Below, one piece after another: positions 51,137 to 59,456 of a stretch of DNA of 64,000 nt. The DNA comes from Streptomyces sp. TP-A0874. Lineage in GTDB: Bacteria > Actinomycetota > Actinomycetes > Streptomycetales > Streptomycetaceae. Each line of letters starts with the position of its first letter. Position 1 is the stretch's first letter. The notes under the pieces were generated by a model. That model ran no database searches and was not told the DNA's origin. It saw only the letters and a program-made list of their open reading frames with translations. The translations under genes were made by a program, and so were the position numbers. The stretch covers positions 220,995 through 284,994 of the forward strand of contig NZ_BBZK01000010.1 of NCBI RefSeq assembly GCF_001748085.1, given 5' to 3'.

Positions 51137-51604
51137 TTAGTCCTCTCCGTACTTGGGGTCGATGGACTCGGGGGAGAGCCCCAGGAGTTCGGCGACCTGC
51201 TCGACCACGACCTCGTGCACCAGCAGGGCCCGCTCGTCCCGACTTCTCGCCCGCATCTCCACCGGCCGTCGGAAGACCATGATCCGGGGAGGCTCGCCGG
51301 CGCGGGCCGTCGTCAACCCGCCGAGCGGCACCACGGAGTCGTCATGTGCCCAGCCGTCGGAGAGAGCGTCCGGCCGCCCCTCGTCGAGGGGCACCTCCCG
51401 CACGGTGAAGCCGATGTCGGCCAGCTGCGGCCAACGCGGTTCCAGTCGCTCCAGGGAGTCCCGCACCAGGTCCTCGAAGGACTCCGCGCGGCTGATCGCG
51501 AGCGGCACCTGCGGGGGAGCGATCGGTCCGCGCACTCCGCGACCGTGACGGTCGCGTCGGCGCGGTCGTGGGCCGGAGGGCTGGGGCGGTCCGGGGCTGT
51601 TCAA
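51137..51604 (-). CDS. Zincin-like metallopeptidase family protein
   Basis: 155 residues of the small metallopeptidase family whose motif here is ALLVHEVVVEQVAELLGL. The first 35 residues are a basic, Pro/Arg-rich tail (PRPRRRDRHGRGVRGP). The remainder shows SFEDLVRDSLERLEPRWPQL and GFTVREVP as in family members. Note that the classical HExxH is altered (HEVVV), so peptidase activity is not certain. Start TTG 51604 with GGGAG 6 bases upstream. In mycobacteria a member of this family lies next to whiB2, matching this order. Confidence 0.8.
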   Translation of the reverse strand: MNSPGPPQPSGPRPRRRDRHGRGVRGPIAPPQVPLAISRAESFEDLVRDSLERLEPRWPQLADIGFTVREVPLDEGRPDALSDGWAHDDSVVPLGGLTTARAGEPPRIMVFRRPVEMRARSRDERALLVHEVVVEQVAELLGLSPESIDPKYGED

Positions 51605-52427
51605 AATGGCTCCCTGGCCGGAGGCGCCCCGGTCCGGGGACCGGGGCGGTGAGGACGGCCCCCGCCCCGGGCAGGGCGGGGACTTTCGCGCGGCGGGGCG
51701 GCGGGAAGCGGCGAGCCGGTCGCCCGGCCGGTCGGGGCCGGCGGCGGACCGGTCCGTTCCGGAACGCCGCGCCGCGGTGCCGACCGCGCCGTCTGTCGGA
51801 GGGGCCGCCGCGAGGTCGGCCGACCGCTGCCGGTGGCGCTGACACAGTGCCTCAACGACATCCTCCGGGACAGGCCGGTCGGTGGCGGAAACGGTATACC
51901 CGCGGCGCGGGCCGTCGGCCCCCTCGGCTCACGAAGGGGGTGATCGACGACCCCCGAGCCTAACCCGAGGCAGCTCCCCCAGGGCGGAGCCGCCCAGCAT
52001 GGCCCGAGGGGCCCCCGAGCCGCTTACCCGCCTCGGGGGTGGGCCGGCGGCCCGCGGTTTCGGACATTCTGTTGGCTGATTCCCTCGGTCGCGGATCAGC
52101 CCCGGCGATGAGTGGCCCCGGGTGTGCGGGCGGGTCCGCCGCCGGGAACCCGGCCTCGGCCGGCGCAAGTCCGCTCCACCGCGGAAGGCGTGTACACCGA
52201 ACCACCGGACCGGCCGCTTGCTCCCGGTATATGCGCTCCGGCGGCCCAACCGCTCCGTCCGGTACGACGAAGCGCGGTGCGCCCGGAAGACTCTCCGCGG
52301 CGCCTCCGCGGTCGTCCTCTGAGCTGATCCCGAATCAGTAACTAACGGGCGGACCGGGCGACACGGTGCGGGTGAGCATCAGGGGAGTCGTCGCGGCCCG
52401 CTCAGGAGTGCGGTACCGTCCAACATC
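51605..52427. other. 823-bp region without a gene, rich in palindromes
   Basis: I see no credible protein gene or tRNA. Features: a CCCCCGAG/CTCGGGGG hairpin (52012-52039), GGCTGAT/ATCAGCC (52074-52101), and several GC-rich repeats around 51640-51700. It is unusually long for a gap in this otherwise compact core region. The right end has the promoter of the DUF3499 gene. Confidence 0.55.
52414..52419 (+). promoter_or_regulatory. -10 box TACCGT, leaderless start of the DUF3499 gene
   Basis: TACCGT ends 8 bases before GTG 52428; no ribosome site. Confidence 0.45.
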
Positions 52428-52805
52428 GTGAGCCCTGTACGTCGATGTTCGCGCACCGCGTGTGGCCGTCCCGCCATCGCGACACTCACGTACGTCTACG
52501 CGGACTCGACCGCGGTTCTGGGGCCGCTCGCCACCTACGCCGAACCGCACTGCTACGACCTCTGCGCCGAGCACTCCGAGCGCCTGACCGCGCCGCGCGG
52601 CTGGGAGGTCGTCCGCCTCGCCGTCGACACCGGTCCGGCGCGGCACAACAGTGACGACCTGGAGGCGCTCGCCAACGCCGTTCGGGAGGCGGCCCGCCCC
52701 CAGCAGCGCACCGCGGAGGGCCCCGGCCGCGCCGGCCGGGAGACCGACCCCATGGAGACCGCCCGCCGGGGCCATCTCCGGGTGCTGCGCTCGCCGGAGT
52801 CCTGA
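52428..52805 (+). CDS. DUF3499 protein
   Basis: 125 residues, DUF3499 family of actinobacteria, function unknown. The N-terminus RRCSRTACGRPAIATLTYVY and the middle PHCYDLCAEHSERLTAPRGW carry four conserved cysteines (two pairs) and a histidine that could bind zinc. A basic/acidic tail follows. It starts with GTG 52428 directly downstream of a -10 box, so probably leaderless. The neighbour order metallopeptidase-DUF3499-manB is kept in mycobacteria, with lldP inserted here. Confidence 0.85.
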   Translation: MSPVRRCSRTACGRPAIATLTYVYADSTAVLGPLATYAEPHCYDLCAEHSERLTAPRGWEVVRLAVDTGPARHNSDDLEALANAVREAARPQQRTAEGPGRAGRETDPMETARRGHLRVLRSPES

Positions 52806-52914
52806 GCCGCGCGCCGCCGGGGGCCGGGCGGCCCGCGGCGGTTCGTGCCGGAGGCGACCCCCTTCCGCGGGTACGTCCCTCCCCGAATCCCGTTCGTCAG
52901 GTGCGAAAGCTGTC

Positions 52915-52929
52915 CGAGTCATTGACTCG
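52915..52929. promoter_or_regulatory. Palindrome CGAGTCA-T-TGACTCG overlapping a -35 box upstream of lldP
   Basis: Perfect 7-bp arms around one base. TTGACT (52922-52927) inside it could be a -35, with GACCAT (52945-52950) as a -10 at 17 bp spacing. A repressor bound here would block the lactate permease promoter. Confidence 0.5.
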
Positions 52930-53022
52930 TCTTGTTGTGGACACGACCATGCCTTCCACTCCCGGGAGATGTCTTTCCACTTTGCGGAACCCCCCGGGTG
53001 TCAACCATGTCGGGAGGCCCGC

Positions 53023-54636
53023 GTGTTCACCCAGCAACTGCAGCCCGTAGCCGATTCGCAGACACTCTCCGCCCTGGTCGCGGTGGTACCTCTGCTCACC
53101 GTGATGGTCCTGCTCGGCGTCGTCCGGATGAGAGCCCACTACGCCGGGCTGATCGGTCTCGCGGCGGCGGTCCTCGTCGCCTGGATCCCCTACGGGATGC
53201 CGCTGGACCAGACGCTCTCCAGCGGGGTGCAGGGCGCCCTCTTCGGCCTCTTCCCGATCATGTGGATCGTCATCAACGCGCTCTGGGTCTACCGGATGAC
53301 CGTCCGCACCCGACACTTCGACGTACTCCGCCGCTCCTTCGGCCGGCTCTCCGACGACCCCCGCATCCAGGGCCTGGTCATCGCCTTCTGCTTCGGCGCA
53401 CTGCTGGAGGCGCTCGCCGGCTTCGGGGCGCCCGTGGCCATCAGCGCCGTGATGCTCGTCGCCCTCGGCTTCGACCCGGTACGCGCCGCCGTCGTCGCCC
53501 TCGTCGCCAACACCGCCCCCGTGGCCTTCGGCGCCATGGGCACACCCGTGGTGACGCTCGCACAGGTCACCGGGCTGCCGCTGGACTCGGTGGCCTCCGT
53601 CGTCGGACGGCAGACCCCGCTGCTCGCCCTGGTCGTGCCGCTGCTGCTGGTGATGCTCGTCGACGGCCGCCGCGGGCTGCGGGAGACCTGGCTGCCCGCG
53701 GTGGTCTGCGGGGTGGCCTTCGCCGCCGCCCAGTTCGTCGCCTCCAACTTCGTCTCCGCCCAGCTCGCCGACATCGCCGCGGCGCTCGTCGGCGCCGGCG
53801 CGCTGGTGGCCCTGCCCAGTGCCCGCAAGCCAGCCGACGAGGCGGTGCGGGCGGCCGTCCTCACCGGGGCCCGCAGCGACGACCTGGACCGCGAGGACGC
53901 CCGACCGGAGGTGCTGCGGGCCTACGCCCCGTACGCGCTGATCGTCGCGATCTTCTCGATAGCCCAGATAGGCCCGGTCAAGGAACTGCTGGAGAAAGCC
54001 ACCCAGAGCCTCCGGTGGCCGCTGCTCGACGTGGCCGGCCCGGAGGGCGAACCCGTCTCCGGCAACGTCTTCTCACTGCCGCTGGTCGCCACCGGCGGAA
54101 CCCTGGTGCTCTTCGCCGGGATCGGCACCGCGGTGATCCTCCGTGTCCGGCTGCGCACCGCGCTCTCGGAGTGGGGAGCCACGGTCCACGAACTGCGGTT
54201 CGCGATCCTCACCGTGACCTCGGTGCTCGCCCTCGCCTATGTGATGAACCTCTCCGGACAGGCCGCCGTCATCGGCCACGCCGTCGCCGCGGCCGGCGCG
54301 GGGCTCGCCTTCTTCTCCCCGGTGCTCGGCTGGTTCGGAGTCGCCGTCTCCGGCTCCGACACCTCAGCCAACGCCCTCTTCGGCGCCCTGCAGGTGACCG
54401 CGGCCCACCAATCCGGGCTCTCCCCCGAACTGCTCGCCGCCGCCAACAGCTCGGGCGGGGTCCTCGGCAAGATGATCTCACCCCAGAACCTCACCATCGC
54501 CTGTGTAGCGGTGGGGCTCAAGGGCCGGGAGGGCGACCTGCTGCGCAAGGTGCTGCCGTGGAGCCTGCTGCTGCTGATGATGATGTGCCTGATCGTCGTC
54601 GCCCAGAGCACCTTCCTCGCCGTCATGCTCCCCTGA
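53023..54636 (+). CDS. lldP: L-lactate permease
   Basis: 537 residues of the LctP family. About 13 hydrophobic helices. Family landmarks are GLFPIMWIVINALWVYRMTV, GALLEALAGFGAPVAISAVM, ANTAPVAFGAMGTPVVTLAQ and, late, SGSDTSANALFGALQVTAA with SSGGVLGKMISPQN. It imports lactate (and glycolate) with protons. GTG 53023 is chosen by GGGAGG 5 bases upstream. No lactate-utilisation genes are adjacent; it interrupts the otherwise conserved DUF3499-manB order. Confidence 0.93.
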   Translation: MFTQQLQPVADSQTLSALVAVVPLLTVMVLLGVVRMRAHYAGLIGLAAAVLVAWIPYGMPLDQTLSSGVQGALFGLFPIMWIVINALWVYRMTVRTRHFDVLRRSFGRLSDDPRIQGLVIAFCFGALLEALAGFGAPVAISAVMLVALGFDPVRAAVVALVANTAPVAFGAMGTPVVTLAQVTGLPLDSVASVVGRQTPLLALVVPLLLVMLVDGRRGLRETWLPAVVCGVAFAAAQFVASNFVSAQLADIAAALVGAGALVALPSARKPADEAVRAAVLTGARSDDLDREDARPEVLRAYAPYALIVAIFSIAQIGPVKELLEKATQSLRWPLLDVAGPEGEPVSGNVFSLPLVATGGTLVLFAGIGTAVILRVRLRTALSEWGATVHELRFAILTVTSVLALAYVMNLSGQAAVIGHAVAAAGAGLAFFSPVLGWFGVAVSGSDTSANALFGALQVTAAHQSGLSPELLAAANSSGGVLGKMISPQNLTIACVAVGLKGREGDLLRKVLPWSLLLLMMMCLIVVAQSTFLAVMLP

Positions 54637-54759
54637 CCCCAGGCCCGGTGACACCCCGTCCGGTCCAAGCGGGAGCGGGCGGGGTGCCGTGGTGTCCGGT
54701 CGATTCCCCGCCCGGAAGGTAGCTTGGATCCGAACACCGGACTCCAGGAGAGGTTGGCT

Positions 54760-56118
54760 GTGGCTGATCTGTCGCAGATCGTGAAGGCGTACGACGTCCG
54801 CGGTGAGGTTCCAAGCCAGTGGGACGAGGGACTGGCCGAGCTCTTCGGCGCGGCCTTCGCCCGGGTCACCGGGGCGAGCGAGGCGGTCGTCGGCCACGAC
54901 ATGCGGTCTTCCTCCCCGGGACTCTCCCGGGCCTTCGGCCGCGGCGCCGCCGCCCAGGGGGTGGCGGTCACCGAGATCGGGCTCTGCTCCACCGACGAGC
55001 TGTACTTCGCCAGCGGCTGGCTCGACCGCCCCGGGGCGATGTTCACCGCCAGCCACAACCCCGCGCGGTACAACGGCATCAAGATGTGCCGGGCCGGCGC
55101 CTCCCCGGTCGGCCAGGAGAGCGGACTGGGCGAGATCCGGTCGCTGGTCGAGGACTGGATGGAGACCGGAGCCCCGGAGCCGGTCGACACCCCGGGCCGG
55201 ATCGGCTCGCAGGACGTGCTGGCCGACTACGGGGCCCACCTCAGGTCGCTCGTCGACCTCACCGCCGTCCGCCCGCTCAAGGTCGTGGTGGACGCCGGCA
55301 ACGGCATGGCCGGACACACGGTGCCGACGGTCTTCGACCCGCTGCCGATCGAGCTGGTGCCGATGTACTTCGAGCTGGACGGCACCTTCCCCAACCACGA
55401 GGCCAACCCGCTCGACCCGGCCAACATCGTCGACCTCCAGGCCAAGGTGCGGGAGACCGGCGCGGACGTCGGCCTCGCCTTCGACGGCGACGCGGACCGG
55501 TGCTTCGTGGTGGACGAGCGCGGCGAGCCGGTCTCCCCCTCGGCGGTCACCGCCCTGGTCGCCGCCCGGGAGCTGGCCAAGCACGGCGGGGGGACGGTCA
55601 TCCACAACTGCATCACCTCCTGGTCCGTGCCGGAGGTGGTCCGAGAACAGGGCGGCGACCCCGTCCGCACCCGGGTCGGCCACTCCTTCATCAAGGCGGA
55701 GATGGCGCGCACCGGCGCGATCTTCGGCGGTGAGCACTCCGCGCACTACTACTTCCGGGACTTCTGGAACGCCGACACCGGCATGCTCGCCGCCCTGCAC
55801 GTGCTCGCCGCCCTCGGCGGGCAGGACCGGCCGCTCTCCCAGCTCGTCGCCGAGTACGACCGGTACGCCGGTTCCGGGGAGATCAACAGCACCGTCGACG
55901 ACCAGCCGGGCCGCATGGCGGCGGTGCGGGCCGCCTACGCAGACCGCCCGGAGACCGAACTCGACGAGCTCGACGGCCTGACCGTCACCACCGCCGACTG
56001 GTGGTTCAACCTGCGTCCCTCCAACACCGAGCCGCTGCTCCGCCTCAACGTGGAGGCCCGCGAGCAGCCGGTGGTCGAGCGGGTCAGGGACGAGGTCCTG
56101 GCCATCGTGCGCGGCTGA
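54760..56118 (+). CDS. manB: Phosphomannomutase/phosphoglucomutase
   Basis: 452 residues. Interconverts mannose-6-phosphate and mannose-1-phosphate. Phosphoserine Ser98 in FTASHNPARYNGIK, metal loop AFDGDADRCFVVDE, sugar-binding GEHSAHYYFRDFWNADTGML and the phosphate-binding loop NLRPSNTEPLLRLN. GTG 54760 has GGAGAGG upstream. With manA and the GDP-mannose pyrophosphorylase-like gene it forms the route fructose-6-phosphate to GDP-mannose. First gene of the cluster manB-Trm112-SIS-manA. Confidence 0.95.
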   Translation: MADLSQIVKAYDVRGEVPSQWDEGLAELFGAAFARVTGASEAVVGHDMRSSSPGLSRAFGRGAAAQGVAVTEIGLCSTDELYFASGWLDRPGAMFTASHNPARYNGIKMCRAGASPVGQESGLGEIRSLVEDWMETGAPEPVDTPGRIGSQDVLADYGAHLRSLVDLTAVRPLKVVVDAGNGMAGHTVPTVFDPLPIELVPMYFELDGTFPNHEANPLDPANIVDLQAKVRETGADVGLAFDGDADRCFVVDERGEPVSPSAVTALVAARELAKHGGGTVIHNCITSWSVPEVVREQGGDPVRTRVGHSFIKAEMARTGAIFGGEHSAHYYFRDFWNADTGMLAALHVLAALGGQDRPLSQLVAEYDRYAGSGEINSTVDDQPGRMAAVRAAYADRPETELDELDGLTVTTADWWFNLRPSNTEPLLRLNVEAREQPVVERVRDEVLAIVRG

Positions 56119-56431
56119 TCCGCACCGGGCACCGCCGAACCGGGGGAGCGCCGCGGGCCCGGGTCCGCCCGGCCGGAGGCGTACCGGCAGGGCGCGGCCG
56201 TCCAGCGGTACGCTGAGGACCGCCCAGTGATCCCGGCGGGCACACGACGAGAGCCACGGGGCCTCACCGCGTGGGCCGTAGCACCCGAACCCGTCGCGGT
56301 CGGGTGCCCACCGCTCCGCGAGGCACCGCGTCCGACGCCGTGCGCCGATCCGCCGGGGGCCACCGGGGCCCCGAGCCGAACCGAACACCTCTCCCCGACG
56401 CAGGAGAGTTCCGCCCCCGAAGGGACACCCC
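56119..56431. other. 313-bp gap between manB and the Trm112 gene
   Basis: No gene. Mostly occupied by copy B of the palindromic intergenic element (56227-56363). Confidence 0.65.
56227..56363. repeat. Long palindromic intergenic element, copy B
   Basis: 137 bp related to 50980-51133: shared blocks include GCGGGC(G/A)CACGACGA, CCGCGT and GACGCCGTGCGC. Outer arms GTGATCCCGGCGG / CCGCCGGGGGCCAC pair loosely. The centre is a perfect hairpin GCACCCGA/TCGGGTGC (56281-56307), which differs in sequence from copy A but is equally self-complementary. Confidence 0.7.
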
Positions 56432-56671
56432 ATGCCGCTTGAAGCCGGTCTCCTGGAGATCCTCGCCTGCCCGGCGTGCCACGCGCCGCTCCGGGAGGAG
56501 GGGTCGGGCGCCGGGCGGGAGGGCGGCGACCGAGCGGAGCACGGCGAGGAGGGCCCCGAGGGCGGGCGCCGCACCGAGCTGGTGTGCACCGGCGACGGCT
56601 GCGGACTGGCCTACCCCGTCCGGGACGGCATTCCAGTGCTCCTCGTCGACGAGGCCCGCCGCCCCGCCTGA
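56432..56671 (+). CDS. Trm112-family zinc-binding protein
   Basis: 79 residues. N-terminal LLEILACPACHAPL supplies a CxxC pair; after a polar insert (about 20 residues of Gly/Glu) come two more cysteines in ELVCTGDGCGLAYPVRDGIP. In bacteria these small proteins are often partners of methyltransferases; their role beside manB is unknown. ATG 56432 has AAGGGA 6 bases upstream. The central acidic insert is longer than in typical family members. Confidence 0.87.
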   Translation: MPLEAGLLEILACPACHAPLREEGSGAGREGGDRAEHGEEGPEGGRRTELVCTGDGCGLAYPVRDGIPVLLVDEARRPA

Positions 56672-56767
56672 GCAGTCGCGGCGCCGGCGCGCCGCAGCCC
56701 CAGGCGGGCCGCCGGGGCGGACCAACGCGGGCGAGGAACCGCCCAGGTGATCGGAGGCTCCACCACG

Positions 56768-57925
56768 ATGCTCGACGACTCGCTGCTCGAGAGCCCGGAA
56801 GCGCTCGCCCGCGCCGACGCCGGCGGACTGCTGCGCGGTGCGGCGGAGTCCGGCGCCCGGGTCCGTACCGCGGCCCGCGACGCCACCGAGGCGGGGCTCG
56901 CGGACCTCAAGCCCGACGGCCGGCCCCGGGCCGTGCTCGTCGCCGGCCCCGGCCCGTCCACCGGCTGCATCAGCGATCTGCTGGCCGCGCTCGCCGGCGG
57001 CGCCGCGATGGTCAGCCTGATCCCGCCGACCGGCCCGCAACCCGCCCCCAGCGCCCTCCGCTGGACGCTCCCGGGATGGGTGGGCCCGCTCGACCTGCTC
57101 CTGCTGGTCACCGCCGGGGGTGCCGAACCAGGGCTGACGGCACTGGCGGAACACGCCTACCGGCGCGGTTGCACGGTGGTCGCGGTGGCCCCGCCCCGCT
57201 CCGAACTCGCCCAGGAGATCGGTGCCAGCCGAGGGCTGGCCATACCGCTGGCGCCCCCGCCCCACGACCGGCCCGAGCCGCAGCCGTGGGCCGAACCGGC
57301 GTCGGATCCCGGAGCCGAACCCCCCGGGACCATGTGGGCGCTGCTCACCCCGCTGCTGATCCTCCTCGACCGCATCGGCCTCCACCCGGCCTCTACCACC
57401 GCCGTCCAAGGGCTCGCCGACCGCCTCGACAGCGTCGCCGAGCGGTGCGGCCCGGCCGTCCCCACCTACTCCAACCCCGCCAAGTCCCTGGCGGCTGAGC
57501 TGGCCGAAGCGATGCCGCTGATCTGGACGGAAGGCCCGACGGCCGCCGTCGCGGGCCGCCACTTCGCCCGCCGGCTGGCCGCGGTGTCCGGCCGCTCCGC
57601 GCTCTGCGCCGAACTGCCCGGCGCGCTGACGGCCCACGGGGGCCTGCTCTCCGGACCGTTCGCCGCCGGAGCCGGCGAGGACGACTTCTTCCGGGACCGC
57701 GTCGAGGACTCCGCCGTGCCCCGGGCCCGCGCTGTGCTCCTCCGCGACGGGACGACGGTCTCGGACTCCGCGATCCCCGCGGCCCGGGAACTCGCCCACG
57801 CCCACCACGTCCCCGTCAGCGAGATGAGACCGGCCGAGAACGGGCCGCTGGAGTCCGCCGCCGAACTCATCGGGACGGCCGACTTCGCCGCCAGCTACCT
57901 CCGACTCGCCTCCGTAGCGCCGTAG
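56768..57925 (+). CDS. SIS-domain protein of the phosphoglucose/phosphomannose isomerase type
   Basis: 385 residues. Two SIS-like halves: residues about 50-150 (RAVLVAGPGPSTGCISDLLA, DLLLLVTAGG) and about 260-380 (LIWTEGPTAAVAGRHFARRL). The C-terminal half resembles bifunctional PGI/PMI enzymes, but I cannot see a complete set of catalytic residues, so activity is uncertain. ATG 56768 (MLDDSLLESPEALARAD) matches the usual start of the actinobacterial family and has GGAGG 10 bases before it. Always found between manB and manA (position of Rv3256c in M. tuberculosis). Confidence 0.82.
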   Translation: MLDDSLLESPEALARADAGGLLRGAAESGARVRTAARDATEAGLADLKPDGRPRAVLVAGPGPSTGCISDLLAALAGGAAMVSLIPPTGPQPAPSALRWTLPGWVGPLDLLLLVTAGGAEPGLTALAEHAYRRGCTVVAVAPPRSELAQEIGASRGLAIPLAPPPHDRPEPQPWAEPASDPGAEPPGTMWALLTPLLILLDRIGLHPASTTAVQGLADRLDSVAERCGPAVPTYSNPAKSLAAELAEAMPLIWTEGPTAAVAGRHFARRLAAVSGRSALCAELPGALTAHGGLLSGPFAAGAGEDDFFRDRVEDSAVPRARAVLLRDGTTVSDSAIPAARELAHAHHVPVSEMRPAENGPLESAAELIGTADFAASYLRLASVAP

Positions 57926-58020
57926 TGCGCCGGGCCGGACCCGGGCGACCCGCCCGGCCGGGCCCGGGCAGGCACCGAACCGGCGCGCCAAGCCAGTGAC
58001 ACAGTCAGGGAGCCGTACCC

Positions 58021-59217
58021 ATGGACCGCCTCAGCAACACCGTGCGCCCCTACGCCTGGGGCTCCACCACCGCCATCCCGCAACTGCTGGGCACCGAGCC
58101 GAGCGGTGAACCGCAGGCGGAGCTCTGGATGGGCGCCCACCCCGGCGCACCCTCCGTCGTCGACCGCGGTACCGGCCCGGTCCCGCTCTCCGAAGTCATC
58201 GCGACCGACCCCGCCGGGGAACTCGGCGGCGCCACCGCCGAGCGCTTCGGACCACGGCTGCCCTTCCTGCTCAAGGTGCTGGCCGCCGCCTCACCGCTCT
58301 CCCTGCAGGTGCACCCCGACCTCACCCAGGCGGCCGAGGGCTTCCAGGCCGAGGAGGCCGGAGGCGTCCCGGCCGGAGCGCCGCACCGCAACTACAAGGA
58401 CTCCAACCACAAGCCGGAGCTCATCTGCGCCCTCAGCCGGTTCGACGGCCTCTGCGGCTTCCGCCCCGCACCCGAAGCCGCCGAAATCCTCGCGGGGCTG
58501 GAAGTGGACTCCCTGGTGCCGTACGTCGACATCCTGCACGCCGGCCCCGAGGACGCCGCGCTCCGCGAGGTGCTCACCGCACTGCTGACCGCCGAGCCGG
58601 CCGCCATGGCCGAGTCGGTGCGGCTCGCCGCCGAGGCGACCACACGGCTCGCCGAGCGGAGCGGCCCGCACCAGACCTCGTACGCCGCCTACGCCGCCAT
58701 CGCCCGCCACTACCCGGGCGACCCCGGCGTCATCGCGGCCATGCTCCTCAACCACGTGCGGCTGCAACCCGGCGAGGCGCTCTTCCTCGACGCCGGGGTC
58801 CCGCACGCCTACCTCGACGGCCTGGGCGTCGAGATCATGGCCAACTCCGACAACGTGCTCCGCTGCGGACTGACCCCCAAGCACGTCGACGTCCCCGAAC
58901 TCCTGCGCGTCACCCGCTTCGAGTCGACCGTTCCGGCCGTACTGCGACCCGAAGCCGTCGATGGCGAGGAGGCCTACGAGACACCGGCCGAGGAGTTCCG
59001 GCTCTCCCGCTACGTACTGCCCGAAGGAGCGCAGCCCCGCCCGCTGGCGGCAGGTGCCCCGCAGATCCTGCTCTGCACCTCCGGCAGCGCCCTGCTGCGC
59101 GCCGCGGACGGCGCCGAACTGCGTCTCGGACGCGGTGAGACGGCCTACCTCGCGGCCGCCGAACGGGTCGAACTCTCCGGCGACGGCACGGTCTTCCGCG
59201 CGACCGTACCGCTGTGA
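58021..59217 (+). CDS. manA: Mannose-6-phosphate isomerase, class I
   Basis: 398 residues. Zinc-dependent cupin enzyme that interconverts fructose-6-phosphate and mannose-6-phosphate. Signatures: NTVRPYAWGSTTAIPQLLG, AELWMGAHPGAPS, PLSLQVHPDLTQAAEGF (zinc ligands), NYKDSNHKPELICALSRFDG and the C-terminal FLDAGVPHAYLDGLGVEIMA. The ATG at 58021 agrees with the family. It closes the manB-Trm112-SIS-manA set; 95 bp separate it from the SIS gene. Confidence 0.96.
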   Translation: MDRLSNTVRPYAWGSTTAIPQLLGTEPSGEPQAELWMGAHPGAPSVVDRGTGPVPLSEVIATDPAGELGGATAERFGPRLPFLLKVLAAASPLSLQVHPDLTQAAEGFQAEEAGGVPAGAPHRNYKDSNHKPELICALSRFDGLCGFRPAPEAAEILAGLEVDSLVPYVDILHAGPEDAALREVLTALLTAEPAAMAESVRLAAEATTRLAERSGPHQTSYAAYAAIARHYPGDPGVIAAMLLNHVRLQPGEALFLDAGVPHAYLDGLGVEIMANSDNVLRCGLTPKHVDVPELLRVTRFESTVPAVLRPEAVDGEEAYETPAEEFRLSRYVLPEGAQPRPLAAGAPQILLCTSGSALLRAADGAELRLGRGETAYLAAAERVELSGDGTVFRATVPL

Positions 59218-59292
59218 CCCGGACCGGGGGAGGCCGCGCGGCCACCCGCACGGGCACGGAGGTGCGCCCTGGGACCGAAGGGCGGTTCGAGG

Positions 59293-59298
59293 TAGATT
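59293..59298 (+). promoter_or_regulatory. -10 box TAGATT for ahcY
   Basis: Good -10 hexamer 164 bp upstream of the ahcY start; the -35 is poor. I checked the 158-base leader for a SAH riboswitch and found no convincing match. Confidence 0.4.
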
Positions 59299-59456
59299 CG
59301 TCAGCGGACAGACGTCGCTGCTGATGGCGGTCGGCCGGCCGCCAGCGCGGACCGGCCGAGGGAGAGAGGGATCCGACGGACTGCGCTGCGCGGGGGACAC
59401 CTGTGTCCACCGCCGTCTCAGCCGTACCACTTCGCCCGACCACGAGGAGCAGCCGA

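Noticed and set aside
59218..59456. SAH riboswitch upstream of ahcY
   Set aside because: GAGGAGCAGCCG looks superficially similar to part of the motif but is the ribosome site; the rest of the fold is absent.
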